Assembly (NCBI GenBank): GCA_015057555.1
Contig: SVEC01000004.1
Span: 81,709 to 145,708 of the forward strand
Length of the DNA: 64,000 bases
DNA from: Lachnospiraceae bacterium
GTDB lineage: Bacteria; Bacillota; Clostridia; Lachnospirales; Lachnospiraceae
Direction of reading: 5' to 3'
Below, in pieces: positions 1 through 8,364 of this stretch. The position numbers and the translations under genes were made by a program. Each line of letters opens with the position of its first letter. Position 1 is the first letter of the stretch. The notes under the pieces are model-generated. The model did no database searches. It was not told where the DNA came from and saw only the letters and a program-made list of their open reading frames with translations.

Positions 1-665
1 GTAGCTAACCCCTGTCCGGCACCCATTTCAGATGCATCTACAAGGCAGAAACCACTATTGATAGTAAGTGTCATAGCATAGGTTTCACCGGACATAGCCT
101 CCATCTCTTCAACAGTAAAGCTTTGTCCCATTGATGCTGTTGAGGTTAACTCATAAGTTCCGTGAAGAGTAGCTGTAGCATCAGTAGTAGTATCTTCTGT
201 CGTAGTAGCTTCTGTAGTAGTGGCCTCTGTAGTGGTGGGCGCTTCCGTAGTGGTGGCCTCTGCTGTAGTAGGCGCTTCCGTAGTAGTGGCCTCTGTTGTA
301 GTTATTTCAGTAGTTGTAGCCTCTGTAGTCTTATCATCATCGTCCTTATCTTTTCCACCTTTAACGATTAGGGCAATTCCTAAAATTAATGCAACAATAG
401 CAAAAGAAATCACACCAATCAGCAATGGTTTGTTAGGTCCCTTTTTGCCACTATTTGAAGTGGCAGTTGGTTGATAGGACATAGCCTGCTGGTTATATTG
501 ATTCATATCCTGATAGTTTGGGTAGTTAGGATATGGTTGGTTATATTGGAAAGCAGGGTTATTTGCGTCAGTTGTATATTGCATTTGAGTATAAATCACA
601 GTTCCACAAAAACCACAGGATGGTTGATTGTCGGGTAGCTGTGCATAACAATTAGGACACTGCAT
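1..665 (-). CDS. Zinc-ribbon, single-pass membrane-anchored envelope protein (C-terminus cut by window edge)
   Basis: The protein starts at the ATG at 665 and runs off the left edge. The first 20 residues carry two CxxC pairs (CPNC and CGFC), a cytoplasmic zinc ribbon. A Tyr/Asn/Gln/Pro-rich stretch follows to about residue 65, then Lys residues and one hydrophobic segment (about residues 80-102), then a charged KDKDDDD turn. After that comes a Thr/Glu-rich linker of TTTEA-type units and the beginning of a folded outer domain. I infer a cytoplasmic zinc ribbon, one membrane span and an extracellular domain. Two other proteins of this plan lie at 52257 and 54829. The function of the outer domain is not recognisable. 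AGGAGG-like bases precede the ATG at a normal distance. Confidence 0.75.
   Translation of the reverse strand, partial: MQCPNCYAQLPDNQPSCGFCGTVIYTQMQYTTDANNPAFQYNQPYPNYPNYQDMNQYNQQAMSYQPTATSNSGKKGPNKPLLIGVISFAIVALILGIALIVKGGKDKDDDDKTTEATTTEITTTEATTTEAPTTAEATTTEAPTTTEATTTEATTTEDTTTDATATLHGTYELTSTASMGQSFTVEEMEAMSGETYAMTLTINSGFCLVDASEMGAGQGLA
180..336 (-). repeat. Low-complexity Thr/Glu/Ala repeat inside the first gene
   Basis: On the minus strand this stretch encodes repeated ACTACTGAGGCC-like units giving TTTEA and TTTEAP peptides. Such stalks usually hold an extracellular domain away from the membrane and may be O-glycosylated. The repeat also opens long false Ser- and Val-rich reading frames on the plus strand. 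Confidence 0.8.
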
Positions 666-708
666 ATCTTTTCCTCCTCAAGTAAAATAATGGAATAATA
701 AACAAAAT

Positions 709-2646
709 TTAGCTTATAACCTTATCTGCAATCTCCTTAACGATATCAGCGATAAACTTGTCTGCTTCCATGCTACCAAGGTCTCCGTCCTCGCCACGCT
801 TTCTTACAGAAACTGTGCCTGACTCCTCCTCATTTGCACCGATAATAAGCATATATGGAAGCTTATTAAGGCGTGCCTCACGAATCTTGTAGCCAATCTT
901 TTCAGCTCTCTCATCCATAGTAGCACGAACACCAGCAGCCTTAAGCTTTGCAAGGATAGTGCCTGCGTACTCATGATGCTTCTCTGAGATAGGAAGGATT
1001 CTAACCTGCTCAGGTGAAAGCCATGTTGGGAATGCACCAGCGTACTTTTCGATAAGCCATGCAAGAGTTCTCTCGTAGCAGCCCATTGAAGTTCTGTGGA
1101 TGATGTAAGGTCTTTCCTTCTCACCCTCCTTGTTGATAAAGTACATATCGAACTGCTCTGCAAGAAGCGCATCCCACTGAATTGTAATCATAGTGTCTTC
1201 CTTGCCGTAAACATTTTTAGCATTGATATCTACCTTAGGACCGTAGAAAGCAGCTTCTCCCATGTCCTCAGTAAATGGAATATTTAACTCATTAAGAATA
1301 TTTCTAATATCCTGCTCAGTTTTCTCCCAAACCTCTGGCTCGCCAATGTATTTTTCCTTGTTCTCAGGATCCCACTTAGAAAGATGATAAGTTACATCCT
1401 CCTCAACACCAAGTGTCTGTAAGCAGTACTGAGCAAGAGCAATACAATCCTTAAATTCGCTAATCATCTGGTCAGGTCTAACGATAAGGTGTCCCTCTGA
1501 GATAGTGAACTGACGAACTCTTGTAAGACCATGCATCTCACCTGAATCTTCATTTCTAAATAATGTTGAAGTCTCGCCATATCTGCAAGGTAAGTCTCTG
1601 TATGACTTCTGGCTTGCCTTATATACATAGTACTGGAATGGACAAGTCATAGGACGAAGGGCGAATACCTCCTTATCCTTCTCCTCGTCACCAAGGACGA
1701 ACATACCATCCTTGTAGTGATCCCAGTGACCTGAAATCTTGTAAAGGTCGCTCTTTGCCATAAGAGGAGTTTTAGTTCTCATATAGCCACGTCTTTCCTC
1801 CTCATCCTCAATCCATCTCTGAAGAGTCTGGATAATCTGAACACCCTTTGGCATAAGGAGTGGAAGTCCCTGACCGATAACATCAACAGTTGTGAAAAGC
1901 TCAAGCTCACGGCCAAGCTTGTTGTGGTCACGAAGCTTAATGTTCTCTAAGAACTCAAGTCTCTCTTCAAGGTCTGCCTTCTTAGTAAATGCTGTACCAT
2001 AGATACGAGTAAGCATCTTGTTGTCTGAATTTCCTCTCCAGTAAGCACCTGATGAAGATGTTAACTTGAAGAACTTAACAGCCTTAGTATTCATAAGGTG
2101 AGGACCTGCACAAAGGTCAGTAAAATCACCCATAGTATAAAAGCTTATAGTTGCATCCTCTGGAAGGTCATTAATAAGCTCTACCTTGTAAGGCTCATCC
2201 TTCTCCTCCATAAGCTTAATCGCCTCAGCTCTAGGAAGGGTAAATGCGGTTACCTCAGAACCCTCCTTAACTATCTTCTTCATCTCAGCCTCAATCTTAT
2301 CTAAGTCCTCACGGCTAAGTGAAGGCATATCAAAATCATAGTAGAATCCATTGTCAATAGCTGGTCCAATGGCACACTTTGCATCTGGGAAAATGTGCTT
2401 AACAGCCTGAGCTAAAATGTGGCTGGCTGTATGCCAGAAGGTCTTCTTACCCTCCTCATCATTAAATGTGAAAATGTTAAGAGTAGAGTCCTTGTCAACG
2501 ATTGTTCTAAGGTCGCATACTTCTCCGTTAATCTCTGCTGCACATGCCATACGTGCAAGACCTTCGCTTATGTCAGCGGCAATGTCATAGGCACTCATTG
2601 GCTGAGCATACTCTTTTGATGATCCGTCTTTTAATGTGATAATCAT
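709..2646 (-). CDS. thrS: Threonyl-tRNA synthetase
   Basis: Charges tRNA-Thr with threonine in the cytoplasm. At 645 residues it has the full family length. It shows an N-terminal TGS domain (about 1-62), then the second additional editing domain with a HTASH motif (HxxxH, near residue 93), a class II catalytic core with an FRNE motif 2 and the zinc-binding Cys of MTCP, and a C-terminal anticodon-binding domain from about 540. The ATG at 2646 is preceded by AGGAAG. The gene is monocistronic and lies behind a T-box leader, so it should be induced when uncharged tRNA-Thr builds up. An extra foldable element sits between the T-box terminator and the start codon. Confidence 0.97.
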   Translation of the reverse strand: MIITLKDGSSKEYAQPMSAYDIAADISEGLARMACAAEINGEVCDLRTIVDKDSTLNIFTFNDEEGKKTFWHTASHILAQAVKHIFPDAKCAIGPAIDNGFYYDFDMPSLSREDLDKIEAEMKKIVKEGSEVTAFTLPRAEAIKLMEEKDEPYKVELINDLPEDATISFYTMGDFTDLCAGPHLMNTKAVKFFKLTSSSGAYWRGNSDNKMLTRIYGTAFTKKADLEERLEFLENIKLRDHNKLGRELELFTTVDVIGQGLPLLMPKGVQIIQTLQRWIEDEEERRGYMRTKTPLMAKSDLYKISGHWDHYKDGMFVLGDEEKDKEVFALRPMTCPFQYYVYKASQKSYRDLPCRYGETSTLFRNEDSGEMHGLTRVRQFTISEGHLIVRPDQMISEFKDCIALAQYCLQTLGVEEDVTYHLSKWDPENKEKYIGEPEVWEKTEQDIRNILNELNIPFTEDMGEAAFYGPKVDINAKNVYGKEDTMITIQWDALLAEQFDMYFINKEGEKERPYIIHRTSMGCYERTLAWLIEKYAGAFPTWLSPEQVRILPISEKHHEYAGTILAKLKAAGVRATMDERAEKIGYKIREARLNKLPYMLIIGANEEESGTVSVRKRGEDGDLGSMEADKFIADIVKEIADKVIS

Positions 2647-2672
2647 GGTTTTTTCTTCCTTTCTTTTTTTGT

Positions 2673-2853
2673 TTCCCGAACGCCCTGTGAATTACAGGGG
2701 AGTGGTTATCCGGACGCTTAGCTCATAGGCAAGGGGGTTCCGGCGACTGTAAGAGGTCACCTACACCCCCTACCTATGTTCGCTAAGCTGTTTATCGATA
2801 TGGTTCCCTGTAATTCACAGGGCTGTTAGTGGCTAGGGTCCACTCGGGGAAAG
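2673..2853 (-). other. Large foldable element between the T-box terminator and thrS
   Basis: Nested inverted repeats fill the stretch. The outermost pair is TTTCCCGA near 2673 with TCGGGGAAA near 2845. Inside it are perfect 17-base arms at 2683-2699 (CCCTGTGAATTACAGGG) and 2806-2822 (its exact reverse complement). Inside those is a long imperfect hairpin in which CTTAGC, CATAGG and AGGGGG pair with CCCCCT, CCTATG and GCTAAG. No open frame explains it. It lies in the thrS 5' untranslated RNA downstream of the T-box terminator, so it would be present only in read-through mRNA. It may be a small mobile or MITE-like insertion, or an unrecognised RNA element. Confidence 0.6.
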
Positions 2854-2856
2854 AAA

Positions 2857-3105
2857 TAAAAAAATCCCTAGCGCATTAAACGCTAGGGACGATAAATCGC
2901 GGTTCCACCCTAGTTCCATCTGATAAAACTCAGATGACACTCTTTATGATTGTAACGTAATCAACGGCTTATATTTTGTATAAGCAGCTCCGAGGTAGTT
3001 TTCCCATAAGCGTGTTCTAAATTCTCTCTCAGCGGGTAGTGGAATTCTCTCTGTAGACCGGTTTTATGGTACTCGTCTCTTCATAGCTGATAAATTATTA
3101 AACTA
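2857..3105 (-). promoter_or_regulatory. T-box leader (threonine) with intrinsic terminator
   Basis: Read on the minus strand, the leader holds the T-box consensus AGGGTGGAACCGCG (2898-2911). After it comes a terminator stem TCCCTAGCG/CGCTAGGGA (2865-2889) with a run of U (2857-2864). The upstream part can form the long stem I with GA-rich internal loops. T-boxes bind uncharged tRNA and switch between terminator and antiterminator. Position before thrS implies tRNA-Thr, but I could not place the specifier codon with certainty. Confidence 0.93.
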
Positions 3106-3111
3106 AATTTG

Positions 3112-3140
3112 ATTTTAGGACTGAAAGAGAGAAATGTCAA
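3112..3140 (-). promoter_or_regulatory. SigA-type promoter of the thrS leader
   Basis: The minus strand reads TTGACA (3135-3140), a 17-base spacer and TAAAAT (3112-3117). This is a near-consensus housekeeping promoter placing the start of transcription near 3105, just before the T-box. Confidence 0.8.
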
Positions 3141-3157
3141 GTGGAAGAATAAATTTC

Positions 3158-4000
3158 CTACTCACTTATTCCATCAACTTCTTCCTTACATTTCTTACCT
3201 TCAGCCAAAAGCATCTTCAAGGTATCAGCATCATTATTTTCCATAGCAAGCTTGTACTGGGTTAAGGAGTTTATAAAGTAGTTAAGCTCTTCTAGCAAGC
3301 ATTTCTTGTTTTCTAAAAAAAGCTCTGTCCACATATTTTCATTTAGCCAGGCAACTCTGGTTAAGTCCTTGTAGCTTCCTGCGGAGAAACCGTCATGATT
3401 TTTAGCGGTTGGACTTTTAACGTAAGCATTAGATACTACGTGAGCCATCTGGGAGGTAAATGCTATCATAGCGTCGTGTCTTCTGGCATCGCAGACCGTG
3501 AACTTTCCAAATTTTATAGGGGAGAGAAGCTTTTTTGCTCTCTCGATGGTTGCTGTATCAGATAAATCTTCTGGAACCAGTACCATGGATGCGCCATTGT
3601 ACATAGTTTTCATACTGTATTCTAAGCCTGAGAAGTGACGACCTGCCATAGGATGTCCACCTACAAAGGTAAAGCCATGCTCCTTAGCTATAGGAAAGCA
3701 CTCCTTACATACAAATTCCTTAACACCACAGCAGTCTATAACAACTGTGCCAGAATCAATAAACTTTGCACTGTTCTTTAGGAAATCCACGGAAGCTTGT
3801 GGGTAAAGTGCTAAAAGTATAAGGTCGCAGTTAGGGATGGTGGTTTCATTTAACTCACCCTCTACAATCTTCATATTATATGCATCCTGCATAACCTGTT
3901 CATTTATATCATAAGCGTAAACTCTATGTTCATCATTTTCACTGTAGGCTTTGGCAAAGGAACCACCGATAAGCCCCAGTCCAACTATTCCAACTGTCAT
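3158..4000 (-). CDS. tyrA: Prephenate dehydrogenase
   Basis: Oxidatively decarboxylates prephenate to 4-hydroxyphenylpyruvate in tyrosine synthesis. The 280 residues open with a Rossmann nucleotide-binding motif (GLGLIGGS, about residues 6-13). The family signature GGHPMAG lies near residue 115, and a helical C-terminal dimerisation half follows. No fused ACT or chorismate mutase domain is present, so feedback control by an attached ACT domain is absent here. The ATG at 4000 has an AAGGAGG site. It stands alone between thrS and a divergent gene. Confidence 0.92.
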   Translation of the reverse strand: MTVGIVGLGLIGGSFAKAYSENDEHRVYAYDINEQVMQDAYNMKIVEGELNETTIPNCDLILLALYPQASVDFLKNSAKFIDSGTVVIDCCGVKEFVCKECFPIAKEHGFTFVGGHPMAGRHFSGLEYSMKTMYNGASMVLVPEDLSDTATIERAKKLLSPIKFGKFTVCDARRHDAMIAFTSQMAHVVSNAYVKSPTAKNHDGFSAGSYKDLTRVAWLNENMWTELFLENKKCLLEELNYFINSLTQYKLAMENNDADTLKMLLAEGKKCKEEVDGISE

Positions 4001-4138
4001 GAGAGAAGCCTCCTTTTGGTTTTATAGATTGATTATAACACTTTAAAGCGTTAAAACAACCCCTATTTTTATATTTTTTGAATAAGCAAAAATATATATG
4101 GAAATAATTAGGATAGATTTGTAAAAAGGAGAAGTATT

Positions 4139-4900
4139 ATGAACAAAAAATCTAAAATCTATTTAGTTGTACTTATATGGGCAGCAACCCTGCTTCAGCT
4201 TGCAATAAATAATTCCATCGACAGAGAGAAGCAGATGGTAGAGCAGGCTATGAGCCAGGGAGTGGAAAATTTACTGGAAGGAACCACAAAGGCCTATGCA
4301 TATTATGGGGACCAGCAACTGTCAGAGGAGGCTAAGGAGGAGATGGTTAAGTCCTTGGCCAAAAAGCTTAAGGTGGTGTCAGGCTATGACATTATCCATA
4401 AAGACATAAAGGATGGAAAAACTACTACCCTTTCAAAGGTAGGTAAGTACGGTGATACTACCATTAGGGTGATTACTCTAGATGTGCTAGATGATTACAA
4501 TCAGCCAGCAGTAGAAAATTATATTATGGTGGAGCTTAAGCTAAAAGGAACAGCTGCCAAGACCACTAATAATTACAGTGACACTTTAGAGGAAATCTAT
4601 GAGGGATTGGGTATGAATCCTACTATGAACATTTATCTTTGCTCTCAGGAGAAGGGGCAGCTTCTTCCAAGCCAAAGGCAGCAGCTTATAGATGAGTTCC
4701 TAGAAAAAATGGATGCTAAGGTAGTGGAGCAGGTGGAGTTTGACAACACATTTTTAATGTATGGATATTCTAAGAATATAGATGAGTATGTATTTCAAAA
4801 TGAAGACAAAATTAATGTGAATATTGCCTTTGATTATGATGAAACAGAGGATGTGACCTATATTCATATGGGAGTACCTTTTGTGGATAGGTCGTTTTAG
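4139..4900 (+). CDS. YwmB-like secreted or membrane-anchored protein (TATA-box-like fold family)
   Basis: The 253 residues begin with one hydrophobic segment (about 5-22) that can serve as an uncleaved anchor or signal. The rest is an alternating strand/helix domain whose order and length match the YwmB family (DUF1779) of Firmicutes. The family call comes from overall pattern recognition, not from a catalytic motif. In Bacillus ywmB sits near spoIID, and the role is unknown. AAAGGAG lies seven bases before the ATG. It is divergent from tyrA. Confidence 0.65.
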   Translation: MNKKSKIYLVVLIWAATLLQLAINNSIDREKQMVEQAMSQGVENLLEGTTKAYAYYGDQQLSEEAKEEMVKSLAKKLKVVSGYDIIHKDIKDGKTTTLSKVGKYGDTTIRVITLDVLDDYNQPAVENYIMVELKLKGTAAKTTNNYSDTLEEIYEGLGMNPTMNIYLCSQEKGQLLPSQRQQLIDEFLEKMDAKVVEQVEFDNTFLMYGYSKNIDEYVFQNEDKINVNIAFDYDETEDVTYIHMGVPFVDRSF

Positions 4901-4930
4901 AGAAATTTAGAGCTTTGAAACCGATTTCAG

Positions 4931-4960
4931 TTGACAAGAAAAAACAAATATTGCTATAAT
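4931..4960 (+). promoter_or_regulatory. Consensus SigA promoter for the rmlD-symporter operon
   Basis: TTGACA (4931-4936), an 18-base spacer and TATAAT (4955-4960), both hexamers perfect. Confidence 0.85.
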
Positions 4961-4970
4961 AAATTAATTG

Positions 4971-5002
4971 AAGAGCAGCTTGCGTATTAAAGGTTGCTCT
5001 TT
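4971..5002 (+). terminator. Stem-loop at the 5' end of the rmlD transcript
   Basis: AAGAGCA (4971-4977) pairs with TGCTCTT (4995-5001) and is followed by TTTCTTTTTATA. It begins only about five bases after the predicted transcription start. It could attenuate transcription or protect the 5' end of the mRNA; the sequence does not decide between these. Confidence 0.5.
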
Positions 5003-5060
5003 TCTTTTTATATGGGGTACTTCTATATAATCTATTTTAAAAATCAGGAGGTATAATTTA

Positions 5061-5906
5061 ATGTTAAAGGTGTGGATTACAGGTGCTTCTGGCCACGTGG
5101 GCTCGGCACTTACTCAGCTACTGGATCGCAGAGCTTATCAGATTCTCACAACTGATAAGGAAGACATTGATGTAACTGACTTGGCTCAGGTTACAAACTA
5201 TGCTCGTCTTCACAGACCGGATGTGGTTATTAACTGTGCATCTCTTACAGATGTAGCATACTGCGAGGAGCATGTGGACGAGGCTTACAATGTTAATGCG
5301 TTGGGAGTTAGAAATGTAGCAACAGCAGTGGAGGAGATAAGCGGAAAGCTTATACATATTTCCACAGATGATGTATTTTGCTCAAATTCAGACAGACCAT
5401 ATAATGAGTTTGATAAGACTCATCCAAAGAGCATCTATGGTAAGTCTAAGGAGGCTGGTGAGAAGTTTGTCAGCCAGTTATGTAAGAGATTTGTTATTAT
5501 TAGAAGCTCATGGACTTATGGTATCGGCAAGGATTTTGTTGATAAAGTGCTTAGCGCAGTTGGAGTTCAGGAGGAATTCCTTGTAGCTGAGAATAGATAT
5601 GGAGTTCCAACCTCATGTAAGGAGCTTGCTAAGGTTATCAGATATTTTATAGATAATGATGAGTACGGCTTATATCATGCAGTTTGTAAGGGTAGCTGTA
5701 ACAGATATGAGTATGCACAGGCCATTCTTGAGTATACAGGTAATACTGGAAAGCTTAAGCTGGTGCCTGTTAATAAGAATGACATTATGCGTCCAGACTA
5801 CTGCGTGCTTGACAATATGATGCTTAGACTCTCAGGTATTGAGGAGCCGGCAGAGTGGAGAACAGCCCTTAAGGAATATCTTGACGAGACAGGAGGGCTT
5901 GAGTAA
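5061..5906 (+). CDS. rmlD: RmlD-like dTDP-4-dehydrorhamnose reductase family protein
   Basis: A 281-residue extended SDR. It has the NAD(P)-binding TGASGHVG (about 7-14), an INCASLTDV stretch, the ISTDDVF strand with the catalytic Ser/Thr, and YGKSK (Tyr and Lys of the active site) near residue 130. RmlD reduces dTDP-4-keto-rhamnose to dTDP-L-rhamnose. None of rmlA, rmlB or rmlC is adjacent, so the substrate here is inferred and another nucleotide sugar is possible. The stop TAA shares one base with the ATG of the symporter gene, indicating translational coupling to a gene with no obvious link. Confidence 0.8.
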   Translation: MLKVWITGASGHVGSALTQLLDRRAYQILTTDKEDIDVTDLAQVTNYARLHRPDVVINCASLTDVAYCEEHVDEAYNVNALGVRNVATAVEEISGKLIHISTDDVFCSNSDRPYNEFDKTHPKSIYGKSKEAGEKFVSQLCKRFVIIRSSWTYGIGKDFVDKVLSAVGVQEEFLVAENRYGVPTSCKELAKVIRYFIDNDEYGLYHAVCKGSCNRYEYAQAILEYTGNTGKLKLVPVNKNDIMRPDYCVLDNMMLRLSGIEEPAEWRTALKEYLDETGGLE

Positions 5907-7204
5907 TGGCAGATAAGAAGATTAATGTAGAGGGAAAAGAGAAGAAGGGCATGGGCCTTTCTACCAAGATATTTCTGGCACTTATCATAGGTGCATTACT
6001 TGGAGTTGTACTTCACTACTTTATGCCAGAGAGTTTGGCAGACTTTAGAGACAAATATATCGTAGAGGGAGTATTTTATGTAGTAGGACAGGGCTTTATC
6101 CGTCTTATGCAGATGCTGGTTGTGCCTCTTGTATTTTGTTCACTGGTATGTGGTTCTATGGCAATTGGTGATACCAAAACCTTAGGTAAGGTTGGTGTAA
6201 AGACTATAGTGTTTTACATTTTCACAACTGCACTTGCAGTTACTATTGCACTTTCAGTGGCTTACCTTATTAATCCAGGAATTGGTCTTGATATGGATTC
6301 TATCCAAAGATCAGAGGTTAGCAGCGCTAACACAGAGACTAAGCTAACAGAGACACTTCTTAATATTATTCCTAAGAACCCTATAGGTGCTATGGCAAGT
6401 GGGGATATGCTTCCGATAATTGTGTTCGCACTTTTCGTAGGAATTATGCTTGCTAAGCTTGGCAGCAAGGCTAGTACAGTGGCTACATTTTTCAGTCAGT
6501 TCAATGATGTAATGATGGAGATGACTATGGCTATTATGAAGATAGCTCCTATCGGAGTATTCTGTCTTATAGCCAGAACCTTTGCAAACCTTGGCTTCTC
6601 CGCATTCCAGCCTATGCTTAAGTATATGGGAAGCGTAGTCCTTGCACTTATGCTACAGTGCTTTGTAATATATCAGATTTTACTCTTTGTATTTACAAGG
6701 TTGAATCCTTTGAAGTTTATCAAGAAGTTCCTTCCAGTTATGGGATTTGCATTCTCAACAGCAACTTCAAATGCAACCATTCCTATGTCCATCGACACAC
6801 TTGATAAGAAGATGGGTGTGTCTAAGAGAATTTCTTCATTTACCATACCGCTTGGTGCCACTATCAATATGGACGGAACATCTATTATGCAGGGTGTGGC
6901 TGTAGTATTTATTGCTCAGGCATATGGTATTGACCTTACTATAGGAAATCTTGCAACTGTTGTTCTTACAGCAACTATCGCATCTATCGGAACAGCAGGT
7001 GTTCCTAGTGTTGGTCTTGTAACCCTTGCTATGGTGCTTAATTCAGTTGGTCTTCCAACAGAGGGTATTGCTCTTATTATGGGTATTGATAGAATCCTTG
7101 ATATGATTAGAACTGCTGTTAATATAACTGGTGATGCAGTTTGTACAACAATTGTTGCTAAGCAGGAGGCTGCACTGGATAAGGAAGTGTTTAATGAGGG
7201 GTAG
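5906..7204 (+). CDS. Dicarboxylate/amino acid:cation symporter (DAACS family)
   Basis: A 432-residue polytopic membrane protein of the GltP/GltT/DctA type that imports glutamate, aspartate or C4-dicarboxylates with H+ or Na+. Seen in the sequence are the family marks FSTATSNATIPMS (re-entrant loop HP1), GATINMDGTSIMQG (TM7 cation and substrate site) and GTAGVPSVGLV (HP2). A Lys-rich cytoplasmic N-terminus precedes the first membrane span. The exact substrate cannot be read from sequence. It is the second gene of the operon and ends at a strong terminator. Confidence 0.92.
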   Translation: MADKKINVEGKEKKGMGLSTKIFLALIIGALLGVVLHYFMPESLADFRDKYIVEGVFYVVGQGFIRLMQMLVVPLVFCSLVCGSMAIGDTKTLGKVGVKTIVFYIFTTALAVTIALSVAYLINPGIGLDMDSIQRSEVSSANTETKLTETLLNIIPKNPIGAMASGDMLPIIVFALFVGIMLAKLGSKASTVATFFSQFNDVMMEMTMAIMKIAPIGVFCLIARTFANLGFSAFQPMLKYMGSVVLALMLQCFVIYQILLFVFTRLNPLKFIKKFLPVMGFAFSTATSNATIPMSIDTLDKKMGVSKRISSFTIPLGATINMDGTSIMQGVAVVFIAQAYGIDLTIGNLATVVLTATIASIGTAGVPSVGLVTLAMVLNSVGLPTEGIALIMGIDRILDMIRTAVNITGDAVCTTIVAKQEAALDKEVFNEG

Positions 7205-7249
7205 AGAACGACATGTTTAATTAATAATAGAAATATTTAGAGATAACGA

Positions 7250-7286
7250 AACAGTAGCCTGAAGCGAAGACGCTCTGGCTACTGTT
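7250..7286. terminator. Bidirectional terminator between the symporter and XRE genes
   Basis: AACAGTAGCC (7250-7259) pairs with GGCTACTGTT (7277-7286). T-rich bases follow on one side and A-rich bases lie on the other. It serves two convergent genes and touches the XRE stop codon. Confidence 0.8.
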
Positions 7287-7635
7287 ATTTATTATCCTCT
7301 TTAGATACTTCCAAAAACAATTCAAAAATCTTGTTCAATCTGTCTTGCTGGGTAGGGTTTCCCTGATTTAGGATGTCTATTATTTCTTGTGGAAGCTTGC
7401 TGGCTGCCTTATCTTTTGTTACTCCCCAAACCAAGTAATCTAAGCTACAATCAAATAAATTGCAGAACTCAATTAGATTGTCTAGAGATAAGCAGGATAC
7501 ACCTCGCTCAGAATGTGAAATATGCTTGGAGCTAACTGCTAGCATATTTGCCAGCTTATCCTGGGTCACATCGTGAGCTTTTCTAATTTTAGCTATTCTT
7601 TTACCCATTGGTCCTATAAAATCACTTTCTATCAA
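7285..7635 (-). CDS. XRE-family helix-turn-helix regulator
   Basis: A 116-residue DNA-binding protein. The HTH runs from about residue 10 to 65 (RIAKIRKAHDVTQDKLAN, then VSSKHISHSERG), followed by a short acidic helical tail. I use a TTG start at 7635 because AGGAGG lies nine bases upstream; the internal ATG at residue 10 has no such site. It is divergent from the cysteine-rich lipoprotein and Lgt-like genes and may regulate them: a 28-bp dyad lies in the shared intergenic region. Confidence 0.85.
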   Translation of the reverse strand: MIESDFIGPMGKRIAKIRKAHDVTQDKLANMLAVSSKHISHSERGVSCLSLDNLIEFCNLFDCSLDYLVWGVTKDKAASKLPQEIIDILNQGNPTQQDRLNKIFELFLEVSKEDNK

Positions 7636-7694
7636 TTAACTGCACCTCCTAGGTTTAGTTTATGATGAAAAAGGGAAATTATGAATAACCTTAT

Positions 7695-7722
7695 AGGTCT
7701 ACTTTTGGCAAAAACTACACCT
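7695..7722. promoter_or_regulatory. Candidate operator dyad for the XRE regulator
   Basis: A 28-bp imperfect palindrome, AGGTCTACTTTTGG followed by CAAAAACTACACCT, with 11 of 14 positions symmetric. It lies between the divergent XRE and lipoprotein genes, upstream of a TATAAT at 7752-7757. Confidence 0.4.
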
Positions 7723-7868
7723 AAGAGGTTTATTTTTGCGTTATAAAGGGGTATAATAGGTACCAGGAAGTATATAAAGGGGGTAGGTAATATGAGACGG
7801 ATGAAAAAATTGTCCGAAATAATTACGTTGAATTAAGAAGTAAGTAATACGAACGAAAGGGTGATAAA

Positions 7869-8363
7869 ATGATAAAGAAAAAGTCAAATGTAAAGAAATT
7901 ATTGCTAATAATGTTATGTATGATGGGGTTTTGTTTAACAGGCTGTAATGGATCATGTATGGGATGCGAAGCGGCATATGAAAATGACGAAGAAGGATAT
8001 GATATTGCCGGATTATCATGTGGATCAAAAAGCTGTATTGAGAACAATTCTTGTGTGGTTACGGCTGGAACAGTAGGATATTTAAAAGAAGAAACAGATG
8101 AAGGGAAACTGGATAAAGTAATTTTGATATCTTGTGATCAATCATCAAATGGGTGTGAAGGAAGCAGAGGATGTTATAATGGTTGTTACATAGATGATTG
8201 TAGTAATTGTGGTGCAATTTGCGGATCTGAAGAAGGTACGGACATTGATGAGAAGACTATAGGATGTAGCAACGGTGAATTTAGATCTGTAAACTCAGAG
8301 TGTCTATGGAATATTATCTTGGAAGATATATATCGTGAGCTAGAAATTGGAGGAAGAGAGTAA
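7869..8363 (+). CDS. Cysteine-rich lipoprotein
   Basis: A 164-residue precursor with a Lys-rich N-terminus, a hydrophobic segment (about 11-24) and a lipobox LTGC whose Cys is residue 26. The mature part has a further 14 cysteines (for example residues 30, 33, 51, 56, 62, 89, 96, 102, 106, 111, 114, 118, 133, 145) in a Gly/Asn/Ser/acidic background. That suggests a disulfide-knotted or metal-binding surface protein. No family is recognised. The next gene is an Lgt-like lipidating enzyme starting two bases after this stop, so the two are probably one functional pair. A short frame with a possible ribosome site (7792-7836, 14 codons) lies upstream. The DNA is distinctly AT-rich. Confidence 0.75.
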   Translation: MIKKKSNVKKLLLIMLCMMGFCLTGCNGSCMGCEAAYENDEEGYDIAGLSCGSKSCIENNSCVVTAGTVGYLKEETDEGKLDKVILISCDQSSNGCEGSRGCYNGCYIDDCSNCGAICGSEEGTDIDEKTIGCSNGEFRSVNSECLWNIILEDIYRELEIGGRE

Positions 8364-8364
8364 G

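Noticed and set aside
162..474. Ser-rich and Val-rich plus-strand frames
   Set aside because: They are the antisense and shifted reading of the Thr/Glu repeat in the first minus-strand gene; no ribosome site and extreme composition.
804..1172. 122-codon minus-strand frame inside thrS
   Set aside because: Overlaps the intact thrS frame and has no start signal; a shadow.
2673..2853. Treating the thrS leader element as another copy of the dispersed repeat
   Set aside because: Only short matches (AGCGAA, CCGGAC) are shared with the core; the order and the remaining sequence do not align.
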